A stretch of 64,000 nt of DNA from Xiphophorus maculatus (GCF_002775205.1 NC_036448.1:3312572-3376571), one strand, 5' to 3'; shown: positions 1 to 11,251, numbered from the stretch's first letter. Program-made: numbers and translations. The notes: a model not told the origin generated them from the letters alone.

Positions 1-1328
1 TCACCTCGGTTTTAGTTTGGTATTAATAAGTTCACAGTATGTGTACTTTTTGACTGCGAAAATGTTGCCTAGAAGAGACATTAAAAAAGAATGGTTAAAA
101 TTTTACCAATTAAACTGCTGTAACAATTTACATACCTTTTTTTATTTGGATATATTTTATCCAGCATTTGTTCTAGAAATTGTGCAAGTTTAACAGCTAG
201 AAAATAAACTAATTAGGCAATTAATTTGACTTGGTTTTACATCTAATTAATTCAGACATTATAGTCATATTCAATAAATTAGAATATGCCTTCCAATGAG
301 TCTTGTCAGATTGGACATACCTTTTGAAAATAACCTTTAAACAGGTATTAAACATACTTTTCATATAGACCTTTTTTCGCTTTTAAAAATGTTGGTTGAG
401 TGTACTGTACGAAGAAAATCATAATTAGCAAAAATAAAGGCTTTAAAGCATAATGATTGTAATTAATTGATACAACACATTTCACATAGTGAATTGAGGT
501 GAAATGAACTTTTTTAAATAATATTCTAATTTATTGAGTATGACTGTAAATGAGTAGTTTAATTATTCCAGTAAATGAGGATGGGACTATTATTGTTTTT
601 AGAACGACTTGAATTGTAGATATTTGCAATATGTGACAGTTTATATTTTTTAATCTAATGGAAGTTCAAAATGTCTGGACAAGCAGCTGGATAACGGCAC
701 GTTTAAGATTTCTGTAGCCAGAATCATATCACGCATTTAAACGTTTAGGTTCATTAAGATAAATACACTTGATTATTGAAATTAAAAAGAAAGTTTTACA
801 GCTGGACTCATTAGTGCATGCATGTGACATTTTTTCAGTGTTATAAACCTCAGCATCCTAAGTTTGACTTCATCATTATGAATATTGAATACCATTTCTA
901 AATTAGCTAAAAGCTGGACACAAACTAAAACTCTGCTCCAAAACTTGAGCTTTCTTAACCACAAGTTTTATGACTGTACTAAACGTTTACAAAGTTGTTA
1001 TATTCATTCACAACATGACGCATAAAAGCATATCAGCCTTAATGTTGGACTCTTCACACGATGAATAACTGCTGACCAAACCAGCATCGTTAAACATTAC
1101 ATTTACAAGTAGCCTGAGGAAAATAAAGCTAAATCAATATCTAATATTTAAAAGCCTCCACAATATTTTTTAAGTGTGCTTAGCCTACCTATAACTCTAT
1201 CAGATGAAAACCAAGCAGGACTCTCCGTTTTTAATCCTTTCTGCCTAGTTTTAGGTGTTATGTGTTTGAGATGTGTTAGGTTGTTTGCCCTTCTTTCCAT
1301 TTCTTAACATTTTTTTCTTCTTCTCTAG
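1..1328 (+). other. last intron of the her6-like gene (3' part)
   Basis: This AT-rich sequence runs into the acceptor at 1327-1328. I looked for the preceding exon, which should encode the end of the bHLH (motif EKADILEMTVKHL), and do not see it here in any frame. The intron is therefore longer than 1.3 kb. It contains a foldback element at 258-552. Confidence 0.65.
258..552. mobile_element. foldback/MITE-like element with ~34 bp imperfect inverted ends
   Basis: Bases 258-291 are an imperfect reverse complement of 519-552. The shared core is ATTCTAATTTATTGAATATG, with a few mismatches. Related single ends occur at 8822-8893 and 43766-43822, and the 8.8 kb one also shares the adjoining interior (CTCATTGGAA), so this is a dispersed family. 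It has no coding capacity. I cannot name the family and see no clear target duplication. Confidence 0.55.
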
Positions 1329-1759
1329 CGGCTTTAAACACAGACCCATCCATCCTGGGGAAGTACCGAGCTGGATTCAGCGAGTGCGTTGGAGAGGTTA
1401 CCCGTTTCCTGTCCACATGTGAAGGGGTCACGGCCGAGGTGAGGACTCACCTCCTCGGCCACCTCTCGGCCTGTGTGACCCAGATTAACCTGTATGGACC
1501 TCACCTGGGCGACCTGGGACAGACCAGCGGTACACAGGTCACCGCGCCTGCGGGCCTGCGGGCGCCCCTCAAGGGTGGTTCACTATCACCCGAAGCCATG
1601 AAACTGTACGGAGGCTTCCAGGTGGTGGCATCGCCAGACGGACACTTTGCGTTTCTTATTCCCGGCGCAGCTCTCACACCTCTGAGTGTACAGAACTGCC
1701 ACCATGTGTCACCTGTCGCACCTGCTGTCACCTCAGACTCTGTGTGGAGACCATGGTAG
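1329..1759 (+). CDS. her6: hairy/enhancer-of-split repressor (hes1/her6 type), last coding exon; 5' part outside window
   Basis: Hes/Her proteins are nuclear bHLH-Orange repressors that act downstream of Notch and recruit Groucho/TLE through a C-terminal WRPW. Seen here: a polypyrimidine tract and AG at 1327-1328, then two bases completing a split codon, then 142 codons and TAG at 1757-1759. The translation opens with AALNTDPSILGKYRAGFSEC, the junction region and start of the Orange domain in Hes1-type proteins. It continues through VTRFLSTCEG and LLGHLSACV, has the YGGFQVV and FAFLIP motifs, and ends in WRPW. The bHLH and N-terminus should be in exons upstream of base 1. The linker between Orange and YGGFQVV is short and lacks the long proline-rich stretch of mammalian HES1. 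The hes1/her6 assignment rests on the Orange and tail motifs plus the cpn2 and claudin neighbours. A her9/hes4-type paralogue is the main alternative. Confidence 0.85.
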
Positions 1760-1965
1760 GAACCATGGAGGGGGAAAAAATTGACAATAAGACAATAAAT
1801 CATATTGTACATTTTGTAAATACTTTTAGGGAATACTTCTTAGCAGATTATTTTATCTACATTTGTATTGTATTGGTATACATGAATGGGAAGAGATATT
1901 TATCTGTCTCTTTGCCTTAGTCGACATAAAATGCTGATTGTTCTTTAAAGCACTGCCTGTACATA

Positions 1966-1975
1966 AATAAATAAA
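1966..1975 (+). promoter_or_regulatory. poly(A) signal of the her6-like gene
   Basis: Two overlapping AATAAA hexamers (1966-1971 and 1970-1975) lie about 210 bases after the WRPW stop codon, in an AT-rich 3' UTR. They are followed by GT-rich sequence (ACGTGTTTATAATGTGT), as expected for a downstream element. Confidence 0.6.
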
Positions 1976-1985
1976 ACGTGTTTAT

Positions 1986-2803
1986 AATGTGTAAAAGATG
2001 TGTTATTTAAAAAGAATAGCCATCTGACCATATTACTTTCATTTATTCTCTACCCACACTTTATTGTCTCAGTTTTCTGGCTGGAATAAATATTTATTTA
2101 AAGAGGTAAAAATCCTAAAACGGTTCTTGTAATATTCAAATAGACGAAACTTGACTCAAAAGGGTTCAAAATCTGAGTTTATGTTTATAAGACACTGGCT
2201 CAGCAGGGTCAGTCTAAGTGTTGTCTATCATTAGGCTGGCCGTCCTTACATCTGTCCTGAATATTAGGCTGGGGATTCTACACAACACTCTCAGCACAGA
2301 CCCTGGAAAGACAAGGTGTTCCCACCAATAGACTGGTTTCTGAGGGATCACGGCCTACAGGATGTATCAGACCAACTAAAGCCAGCTGAGCCCCAAATCA
2401 CAAGAGTGGCGGTTTAGAGATGTCTACAGTGCGGCTTGGAGGCCACTTGTCTGCCTCTGGACTGATTTTGTTTGGTTCCAGATCCACAGTTTGAGAAAGG
2501 TGCATGTTACTGCCAGGCCAAACTAAAGTCATTTCTTTTTTATTGGCAAATTTAAATAATTTTATATTAGGTTGAGCACAAAGTATTCATCTTCTAATAG
2601 TCATAGTTTTTACTTTCTTTTTAAATTAATAGTAAACAGGGTCACAAAATCCATTGACTTTTACTCAAACTCAGACCTGGATTCATGCAAGGTTTCAGTT
2701 AATTGATCTATTGATCTTTCCTAAACATAGCAAATGTTTTTCAAAAATAGGGTGGCTGAAGCCATGTCCTTGTGGAAAAATCCTTTTTTTGTGGCTCCCA
2801 AGC
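1986..2803. other. intergenic, nothing recognised
   Basis: Between the her6 3' end and the MITE at 2810 I see no ORF with protein-like composition, no structured RNA and no obvious repeat. Confidence 0.5.
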
Positions 2804-2809
2804 ACTTTC

Positions 2810-2956
2810 TACGGAAGAGGATTAGGGCCACCGAAAAAAAAAAAAAAAGAATTCTGAGTTTAAACTCAGAATTCTGACTTTAATCTCAGAATTCTGAGTT
2901 TAAAGTCAGAATTATTTTTAAAAAAAATTTTTCGGTGGCCCTAATCCTCTTCCGTA
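2810..2956. mobile_element. 147 bp MITE with perfect 29 bp terminal inverted repeats
   Basis: The left end 2810-2838 (TACGGAAGAGGATTAGGGCC, then ACCGAAAAA) is the exact reverse complement of 2928-2956. The hexamer ACTTTC flanks both sides (2804-2809 and 2957-2962), as a target-site duplication would. The core (2849-2913) is itself palindromic, built from AGAATTCTGA and TTTAAACTCA modules, so the element could fold almost end to end. It encodes no protein. A non-autonomous cut-and-paste element is the best fit; I cannot assign the superfamily. Confidence 0.8.
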
Positions 2957-3199
2957 ACTTTCAGTTTGACGATCCCGTGTGGACACCACTAGTAATACAC
3001 CAAACATACCAGTAGGCGGCAGTAAAAGTGGATGTTCTCAGAATTCAGATAGGCAGATTTATTTCCCTCTCCACTCTAAAATAAAAGAGATTGATTACCT
3101 TTAAAGGTGGATTTATTCTAAAAATGGTATTATCATCACTAGAAGACGTGTCCTCAGTCAGCATCATCCTCATATTGATGCAAACACTCCAGATTTTTA

Positions 3200-4085
3200 G
3201 GCAAGGCAAGTTTACTTCTATGGCACCCATTCATACACAGTGCAATCCAAAGTGCTTTCCAGGATATTGGAAGAAAAGCAAAGAAAAAATAAAGTATAAG
3301 CATCACAGCAATGCATAAGAGATAAATGTTAAATTAAAATATGAATATTAAAGACATTAAAGAAACAGCTGTTTATTTGTCAGATTATTTGATAAAAAGC
3401 TGCTGTAAGCAAAAATATTCTCAGTCCTGATTTACAGGAACCAGCAGTTTGATATCTCAGGTTTTCAGGGAGTTTGTCCAGAGATGAGGAGTGTGCTGGG
3501 ATGGGAAATGTCCTGGGAATACTGAGTAAGCAGGTACAGGCGTTTAGGCGTGTACATAGTTCATACTTGAGACTCCAAGATTTTGCTCTATGGAACAATA
3601 GCGGAATTTTAAAATCTAGTCTTTTACAAACGGAGAACCAATGCAGTGTTTTAAGAACTGGAGTGATATGATCTATTTTCCTGCCGTTGGTCAGAACTCT
3701 GGCTTCAGCCTTGTGGATGAGCTGCAGCTGATTTTTTTTTACCTATACTAGTATAAACATTATTAATCTACTGAAAATAAAGGCATGCACTAGTTTTTCT
3801 GTCCTTTTTTGACAGAAAACTCTTCATTCAGGCAATATTTTTAAGATGTGACAGACAGACTTTGTAGTTGTCAAAATTTAGATTTGAGCTCAAAACAACA
3901 ACCAGGTTCCTTGTATGCTCTCAGTAAACTTTTTAACCAATTTGTACAATAGACTGAACTTGACTACACTGTTTGATAACTAGATTCAGTTGGAATGTTT
4001 GTATGACTGGACGGAAATGACTGTTTTTGTAAAGTGCCTTCAGATGTTGTGTTGTGAATTGGTGCTGTACAATTATGTCAATTAC
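3200..4085 (+). repeat. degenerate teleost interspersed repeat
   Basis: It starts with GGCAAGGCAAGTTTACTTC and the phrase CAATCCAAAGTGCTTTCCAGG. It continues with TTTCAGGGAGTTTGTCCAGA and AAGAACTGGAGTGATATGAT, and ends near 3995-4085 with AAAGTGCCTTCAGATGTTGT. From memory these phrases belong to an abundant, much-diverged fish repeat. Partial copies in this window lie at 14635-14800, 26700-26860 and 36290-36615. No intact ORF remains. Whether the tail at 3995-4085 belongs to the same element is unclear. Confidence 0.6.
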
Positions 4086-4325
4086 ATACAAGCCCGACAT
4101 CAGGCTCCGGTCCTTTTCCTTGGGCAACATACATGGATTCAAACCTAAAGGACGTTTTGTGCTGACTATGCACCACTTTGTTTCTATATTGAGGATGTTT
4201 CATACTGACCCAGCACCGTTTGTACCCAAGAGGACGTCTCATACCAACCAAGCATCGATCCATACCTGGAAAATAGTCGATTGGTCCTAAGTTCACACCA
4301 ACTACAAGCTGTGTTTCCTTTGGCC

Positions 4326-4696
4326 ATAATTGCACAACTTGATATTTCAAAAATAAATTAAGTCAATGGACATTTTAAAAATGAGGATGAGGCGCTTTTT
4401 TTTGACTGTATCAAAATTGGTTTATTTTTGAAAACTGCAATTGAAACCCATTTTCGCATCAGGACTCATATGATCAACAACCGGATGTTGCCTCTGGCCC
4501 AAACCATGAAGAAGAATACGACAGGAAATAGTTTGAAGATGGTGGTGCTGCATTTTTTTAATTACTTATTGATTATTCACGTGTGATTTTAATTGCGTCT
4601 CTTATTAAATGGAAACACCGCAATTGTACAATTTTGCTTTTTCGACCGTTTCAGAATACAGTTAGTTTGGCGCACATTTGTAATGGAAACACAGCT
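4326..4696 (+). mobile_element. non-autonomous repeat, 'AATGGAAACACAGC' family
   Basis: This copy holds the family landmarks: ATGATCAACAACCGGATGTT, then CACGTGTGATTTTAATT, TTATTAAATGGAAACACC, and the terminal TAATGGAAACACAGCT. Other copies or fragments are at 17130-17480, 27920-28231, 32535-32970 (reverse strand), 34440-35137 and 42150-42455. The repeated (A)TGGAAAC motif near the ends suggests a non-autonomous DNA element. No coding sequence is present and the family name is unknown to me. Confidence 0.65.
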
Positions 4697-6300
4697 GAAC
4701 CTATCTAGGCTCTGTTTATATTAGCTTCATTCTGGATTTCTGTTAAAGTGCTGATCCAAAGACATCTGTTTCACCTCAACAGATATTGAAACCCAGAACT
4801 TAACTTTGTGTTGTTTTAGTTAAGCTGAGAAGATGCCTGACAGTAAAGAGAACTCAAAGACAAAACGAGAGCCCCTCCACTTATCACATCCTTTGAGAAG
4901 ACCCTCCGAAACCCAAAAACAAAGATGGGCCCCCCTCAGTGGCTCCTCTCATTGTGACCCTCTCCATCTTCATAATGGGCCTTCCACTTGTTTATCCAAG
5001 AAAAGGTTTAATAGCAGGGAGGGGGAGGACCATGCTGTCACTTTCACCACCGTAAAGAAGGCTTATTGTTGCTTGCTCCCTGAGGTCCTGTGCCCTAAAG
5101 GCTTTCTCAAGAACTAACCAGGCCACACTGTGCTCTTCACAGAAGTAGACCCATTAAGACACTGACAGTTTACTTAGCTATGTCACGGAAAAGTTGAGCA
5201 GCCTTCAGAGACGCATATTCATTTGCGTCAGGTTGTGCCTGATCACCTTTTATTCGTCTCCCCGCCCCTACCTAATTGAACTCTTTTTGGGGAAGCGGTA
5301 CATGAAGATTAGCATGGTAGACATGAAACTGGGAAGGGCCTGCCCCTTCCGTCCGCTCCATGATTGATGGTGTCCTCTTAGAATCGGAGAGTGGATGGTG
5401 ATGGTTTCTCTGTGACACACACCGGAAACCTCTCTGGGTGAATTGTTCTTAGAGCCGTTCTGGTACTTGATGGGGGTCGAAGGAGGCAGAGGTTCACATC
5501 ACAGTTAGCGCATATATTATGCACTCTGTATCAATGGTGAATGAACAGTACTCTTTGTCACTTGACTCCAATTACAACAATATTTCTTTCTATTCTTTTT
5601 GAACTTAGAACTTAGAAGTGGAGGAGAAGCTTCCGACAGCAAATTTACAATCCCACTGACGTGCAACAGGAAAATTTCACACTCACAAAATTTCTTCTTC
5701 CAAATAATGTTTATTTTTTTGAAGGAGGAATCCTCCTGTAGAAAACACCAAAAATGATTCTTGTGGATCACAATCCAATCTGACTCATTTGCTGTCCCAC
5801 CTTCCAATTACACTAGCTGGTTGCATTTTGAATATCATTGAGCTTTGCAGGATAACTGTGAAACAGCAAGATTGATTTTTTAAATTGTTTTAAGTAAACA
5901 GAAATGAAGTGAATTATCTAGTCTTGGGTCTTGGTTTGGGTCTTTTCCTATTTTTATTAGTACGGTAATTTTGAAAACCACGCATCATCATCTGAGGCAG
6001 ACTTTAGAAAGGGCTTACAGGGCAGTAGCCCAGGGCCAAAGACTTTTTTTTGTTTGTTTATTTTAATGAATGTGTGTTATGCATTGTACTCACATAAGCC
6101 CATATCAGATTAATAGTATTAATATTTTGGGATTTTTATAAATGTAAACAATACTCAACTATTTTAAAATAATGAAGTTATAGCAATTTCTTTGGGAACA
6201 ACATGGAGCTACTGCATTAAACCTGCCATGCATCAATTTCTCTATAGAACCACTTAATAATGTCTAGTAATTTACATTAGTAGAAGAATTTTGTGTAGTG
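4697..6300. other. gene-free, mostly non-repetitive intergenic sequence
   Basis: There is no convincing coding exon. The stretch around 4830-5500 is more mixed in composition and less repeat-like than its neighbours, so it could hold conserved non-coding elements near her6. That cannot be judged from one genome. A 14-base match to the U6 snRNA central region at 5306-5320 is isolated and is not called as an RNA gene. Confidence 0.4.
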
Positions 6301-6339
6301 GATTCTCCAGGTTTTGGTGCCAGGTTGTAAATCCGGCCA

Positions 6340-6445
6340 TGATCATGTTGGTCTATCACATGAAATAAAAAAACACTGAAGACTTGTGGTTGTAACATAA
6401 GTAGGAAAAACTCAAGGGGTATGAATGCTTCTGCAAAGTACCAAA
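6340..6445 (+). mobile_element. Tc1-like transposon 3' end relic
   Basis: It contains GTTGGTCTATCACATGAAAT, CTTGTGGTTGTAACATA and CTCAAGGGGTATGAATGCTT, phrases I associate with the 3' end of a fish Tc1-like element. Related pieces are at 11385-11505, 42520-42850, 62020-62092 and 62405-62665. Confidence 0.55.
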
Positions 6446-7317
6446 AAAAAAAGTACCTATAAGCTGGAATTTCTGATACTTATGCGTGGCTATATTTTCA
6501 TGTCTCACAACAATAGCCTCTTCAGAAAGTACTTATGCAGTTGGTAGCTTAAGTGTGGGGGGTATTTCAGATGTTTGGTGGCAAATAAACCACTCAGTGT
6601 TGCACTCGCTCTCTGCTAGAACTACTACTGCTAGACAATGCCGCCTGCATGTATGCATAATAAAACCCTCTCCATCTGGGAGGCTCAAAACAAAACGAGG
6701 CTCGCTTTTTGGAGAGCATGATCCAGAAGGTCATAGTTCTTCTTTCTGAAGACTATAGTTCCTCAATAATTGTAATGTGATGATAAGGAGCTTATAGCCT
6801 GTTGTTGTGTTCCAATTGGGATAGACAGACAAAGGCCAGCAAACCAGTACGATGAAAGATTACCATTATGGTGACATCGCCATGTCCACTTAACACCCAC
6901 ATCAGGTCAGCTGTTCTTAATTTGGTCACCAACCCCAGTTTAGCTTAGATCCAGGGGTCTGGATGCCTGGAGGGGGAAATCGTGACCTCTGTTTGTGAGC
7001 AAGGCTCCCAGTCTGAGGGGGAAAAACGGCCCATTTGTGTTCTTGAGATGTTTGGGTCATTGTATCATGGAGGAGTGAGTGTCGTCCTCTCATTGGGTAA
7101 GAGAGTGGAGCTAATAGGCATCTACCTACCCAATAGGAACTGGTCTTGGGAATCATTTCACATCTGAATGAAATTATTTCAATGATGCTGAGAGGAGGAA
7201 TACTTTTAGTGTTAACCCTAATGCCTTGTTTTTTTAGATAAAGTGATAAAGTACTGATCAAAACCCCTTAAAAGGTCTTCACGTTCCTGTGGTATCATAA
7301 TGTATAACTGGCTATTC
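6446..7317. other. intergenic, nothing recognised
   Basis: I see no exon-like ORF, no structured RNA and no repeat shared with the rest of the window in this stretch. Confidence 0.4.
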
Positions 7318-7933
7318 TTAAAAGTGCAATATGTAAAAATCAACTTTTTTGAGTTTTACATCATGTTATAATGTTCTTCCCTCATCAAAAACAAACCTTG
7401 AATGTTGCTGTGATCCTTTCATGCATGTTTGAGAAATCCTGTAATCCCTCGTGGAAACCATCCAGCTGTGTAAAACATCTGGGTGAACCTAGCCCCGCCT
7501 TCAAGGATGAAGCTCCTCCTCTGGGCTGAAGTTTTCAGGCTTCCACCACACAGAGCCCGTATCCACCTCAACTGTCCCTCTCAGCGTTATTGTCTCAGTT
7601 GTTGGCAGACGATCCAGCAGCTATTGGCAAACACCTGGTGGAACTGCACATCCACTGAGCTCATTATATGAGCTACTTCACTTGTGAAAATAATGCAAAA
7701 GTGTTAATACAAGAGCATTGTTTTCGATGACTCCCTGAAGGCAGAGTTTTAGAAAGAGCAGGAGTTATTAAAAAGACAGACGCCCAAATTCCAGGCATTA
7801 AATTACAAAGTCAAATTTCTTTTAATTTGTATTTGATATATGCAGCATTTTCATAACAGTTTAGGGTAACTTGATTGTGCTATAAAGTGGCTCTATGTGC
7901 CTAGTAGAAAATACACAATTCTGCACAATTTAA
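7318..7933 (+). mobile_element. TTAA-bounded repeat family, copy 1
   Basis: This is a near full-length copy of the most abundant repeat in the window. It starts at TTAA (7318) with a diverged AAGTGCAATATGTAAAA end. It carries TTTACATCATGTTATAATGT and, centrally, the ACACCTGGTGGAACTG block. It closes with TTGATTGTGCTATAAAGTGG and a CTGCACAATTTAA end. The best copies start TTAAAGGGGCAG and end CTGCCCCTTTAA, that is, inverted ends bounded by TTAA. There is no coding capacity. The family name is unknown. Confidence 0.7.
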
Positions 7934-8821
7934 TGCATTTTTAATTTTTAGATAGCAAGTTGGTAATGTGGACGCTGTCTTGAGTTATTTCAGATTGTCT
8001 GATCACAATTCTTTCACAGTTCTTCCCCTCTCCCCCCACCCTAGCCTCCATGCACTGGGCCTTAGCTGACCTTTACTCCTTGTCCTGAGGTGGTGGCTTG
8101 CCCTCTCCACCTCTATGTTCCCTGGTCAGTCTGAACACTGTGGGAACCTCCCCCCCCCCACAACCTCCCACCCTGGTGCTTTGTATTGTTCTGGACAGAT
8201 AAAGTCTCCTCCCCTGTTTCTTTCCTTTTCAATCTGTTTAGAGTGTGGAGTCCTGCTGTAAAAAAAAATCTCAGTGCGCAGGATAAAGAGATGAGATCTC
8301 ACAGCAGATTGTTCTCCTCCCTCACAGGGAGGCACCCAGGCGCTCTGTCTCTGTTCACTGAGCACTGGGAGACACTGGTTTTTACTGGCAGGTGATAGGG
8401 GATTAAGGATGACTCCATTAGTGTCTCATGTTATTCCAGTGTACTGTGTCTTGAGAAAGCATTCATTCCGCTTGAACTGTTTCACATTTGCCAGTTTACC
8501 ACCACAAACAGCAATGCACTTAACTGGGTCTACTTGGCATTTACTGGGTCAGACTGATGGGTATCGGCAAATTTGCACTGAGGAACTAAAATAATTCAAA
8601 GTTTTGTAATGGGTTTAAAATTTTTTCTTGGAAAGGTGAGGTCAAGGAATAGGATTCCATTCCAGTATTTTTGCTCCAATCATACAATAATACATTAGAT
8701 ATATAAAATATTTTTTAGTGCAGAAATATGGAGACTTGCAGTTCCACCAGGTGTTTGCTAATTGCTGCTGCTGCTAGTCTGAAGGAGCTGAGTGGTATAT
8801 TTAATATCTATTTCTAGGATA
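7934..8821. other. intergenic; one short repeat fragment
   Basis: Bases 8728-8791 are a reverse-strand fragment of the TTAA-bounded family (TTCCACCAGGTGTTTGCTAA). The rest holds a short C-run near 8150 and sequence I cannot classify. Confidence 0.45.
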
Positions 8822-9168
8822 TTATTTTCAAAGACACTTTTAATCTGACAAACGAGCCTCATTGGAACACATATTCTAATTTACTGAATGTGACTGTGCA
8901 TAAAGGCAGGTTGTCATCTGGCCTTTGGTAAGAAGATCCTCGGTTTGAATCCAAACCAGGATGTTTCTACATGAGTTTGTTCTCCCTGCATGCTTGTGTT
9001 TGTGCTTGTTTATTGTTATAATTGGAGTATCTGAGCAATTAATCAATGCTAGGTTAATTGAGGGCTCAATTAACCTAGCAGCCATGCTAAACTCTAAACT
9101 GCCAGTAGAGTTTGTCTCTGTGTTGGCCTGTAATGAACTGGCAACCTTGAATGTAACGTCTATTTTGC
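8822..9168 (+). repeat. composite of degenerate fish repeats
   Basis: Bases 8822-8893 match one end of the foldback at 258-552. Then come TCGGTTTGAATCC, GTTTGTTCTCCCTGCATGC and TAGGTTAATTGAG, and further CTGTGTTGGCCTGTAATGAA. These phrases fit a widespread fish repeat whose consensus reads roughly as antisense/sense text around 'gttctccccgtgcatgcgtggg'. The GGTTTGAATCC phrase resembles a tRNA B-box, but no tRNA fold surrounds it. A further small piece of the same repeat (GGTGACCTGTCCAGGGTGAC) is at 26581-26690. Confidence 0.5.
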
Positions 9169-9759
9169 TTAAAAGGAAGAATAGTCAGTATAAGCAACGT
9201 TTTTGAGCTTTACATTATGTTATAACGTTATTCCTTCATTAAAAGCATACCTGGAGTATTGTCGTGATTCGCTAATGCATGTTTGAGAAATCTCCCATAG
9301 CAACCATTCAGGGGTGCCTGCTCTCATAGAGCTCCTCCTTGGAGCTGCAATCTCCAACTGAGCTTCCCCCTCACAGAGCAGCTCTCCTCCACCCCTACCC
9401 CATCCCTTAATTGAGCCCTCAATTAACCTAGCAGCCATGCTAAACTCTAAACTGCCAGTAGAGTTTGTCTCTGTGTTGGCCTGTAATGAACTGGCAACCT
9501 TGAATGTAACGTCTATTTTGCTTAAAAGGAAGAATAGTCAGTATAAGCAACGTTTTTGAGCTTTACATTATGTTATAACGTTATTCCTTCATTAAAAGCA
9601 TACCTGGAGTATTGTCGTGATTCGCTAATGCATGTTTGAGAAATCTCCCATAGCAACCATTCAGGGGTGCCTGCTCTCATAGAGCTCCTCCTTGGAGCTG
9701 CAATCTCCAACTGAGCTTCCCCCTCACAGAGCAGCTCTCCTCCACCCCTACCCCATCCC
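9054..9759 (+). repeat. perfect 353 bp tandem duplication
   Basis: Bases 9054-9406 are repeated at 9407-9759. By eye the two units are identical except for two bases at the centre of a short palindrome at the start of each unit: TTAATTGAGGGCTCAATTAA in the first and TTAATTGAGCCCTCAATTAA in the second. Each unit contains the left third of a TTAA-family element, so the element appears as one truncated plus one complete copy. The near identity implies a recent event or an assembly error. Confidence 0.85.
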
Positions 9760-10119
9760 TACCCCACCCAGCTCCCTCAGACTAGCTGCAGCAGCAATTA
9801 GCAACATTAGACTAGCAACACAACTGGTGCAACTGCATGTCTCCATAGCTTATCATAGGAACTACTTCTCAATCCAGTCCTCCTAAGAATGTTGTTAAAG
9901 GCTTATTGGCAAAAACATTAAGTGATGAAGATGGAACGTCGGACGGAGCAAGAGCTTCTTAAAGGGACAGAAGCAAATTTCAAAGCATTAAATCGCAAAG
10001 TCAATTTTTTGAACTTATTTTTGAAATATGCAGCATTTTCTTAATGACTGAACTTGTAACTTCATTATGCTATAAAATGCCACTATGTGCCTGATAAATA
10101 CATATGACTGCCCCTTTAA
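9169..10119 (+). mobile_element. TTAA-bounded repeat family, copies 2 (truncated) and 3 (complete)
   Basis: The tandem duplication creates a truncated copy at 9169-9406 and a complete one at 9522-10119. The complete copy ends in ACTGCCCCT followed by TTAA (10116-10119), one of the best-preserved right ends of the family. Near the left end the sequence reads CAGTATAAGCAACG where other copies read CAGTATTATG. Confidence 0.7.
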
Positions 10120-10370
10120 GAACTCCTGGAGACCTTCACAAGCCGTCTACTGACCCTGCATGGATACACAGTTACAGACAATGATTGTCAGCATGATTGT
10201 TTTGTATGTCTACTAAATCAATTGTAACACTTACATCACTAATTGTGGTTTTATTTATCTATTTATACTTGCATATTGGTTCTAAGTGTTTTATTGTTTT
10301 TAAGGTGTAAAGCATTTCGAGCTGCCTGGTTGCTGAAATGTGCTATGCAAATAGACTTGAATTGACTGTA

Positions 10371-11251
10371 ATAGTCTAATTTCTCCTTTAGAACATTAAA
10401 TATTTACAGCCCACATTCGTCCCGTTATCTAAAGCAATAGTTTCAGATAAGTGAGAATTAGTTTCAGTTTAGGCGATCCAATCAGAGCTTTGGAAATCTG
10501 ACCGCTTCATCTTGTTTTTGTCCTGGTTAAATGTGATGCCATTCACATCACATTGAAGAGCTAATTGAACCCCTGCCATTCGACCCTTGTTAACCACCAG
10601 TAAGTGCTGTATTCAAGGTGTAGCCATCTGTGTGCCTTGCTGTGCAAAGGGGAAACCTCCTCCTGCACTCTTTTGTCATCCCTCTGAGTCTTCAGGACCA
10701 GAGTGCTGACCACAGGACGACCGGTCAGTCTCTGTGGATACTATGAAACTATGAATCAAAAACATGTGATAAGTAAAACAAAAAGTTAGCATGAACATAA
10801 ACGTCTAAGTACTTGAAGACTTCTTAAACGTGGATAAGCAAAACTTCAACACAGATGTCCAGCAGATGTTTCTGCTCCAAAATGTTTTAGATTTTTCAGT
10901 GTCAGAGTTCACAGTTGGTCAAAAACGTACAGGATTTAACTTGCATCAGTATTTGTTTGGTGTATGAGATAAAACCAATCTGCAGTGTTCTTTACACTGT
11001 CTTTGGACGACTTGGTTTGCCAATGAATCAGTGCTCAAATGTTCTAGTTTTGAGTAATTCCAGGATTTAAAATGGTTCATATTTTCTTTTTTTTTGTCCA
11101 ATTTATGCCACTGAATTTAAGAAAAGTAGCAACTCCCACAAAATGATCAAATTAAAAACACAGGTCAAACAGGAGTTTTACTTTTTTATTCAAATGTCAA
11201 AATGTATTCACCTGGAAGGTCATAAAAAAAAGAATTTTAAGTTAGATTGTA
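10371..11251. other. intergenic, nothing recognised
   Basis: A short repeat tail (GTGTAAAGCATTTCGAGCTG to about 10370) precedes this stretch. Within it I see no exon-like ORF and no repeat shared with other parts of the window. Confidence 0.4.

Noticed and set aside
1439..1759. Internal start giving a 106-residue protein
   Set aside because: The frame continues upstream to the splice acceptor and encodes the conserved Orange domain start, so this GTG/ATG-like position is not the start.
5290..5340. U6 snRNA-like GAAGATTAGCATGG
   Set aside because: Only about 14 bases match. The U6 5' stem, the ACAGAG context and the terminal T-run are absent, so it is not an RNA gene or a clear pseudogene.
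8930..8960. tRNA-like B-box (GGTTTGAATCC)
   Set aside because: No cloverleaf or A-box at the right spacing; explained by a common fish repeat.
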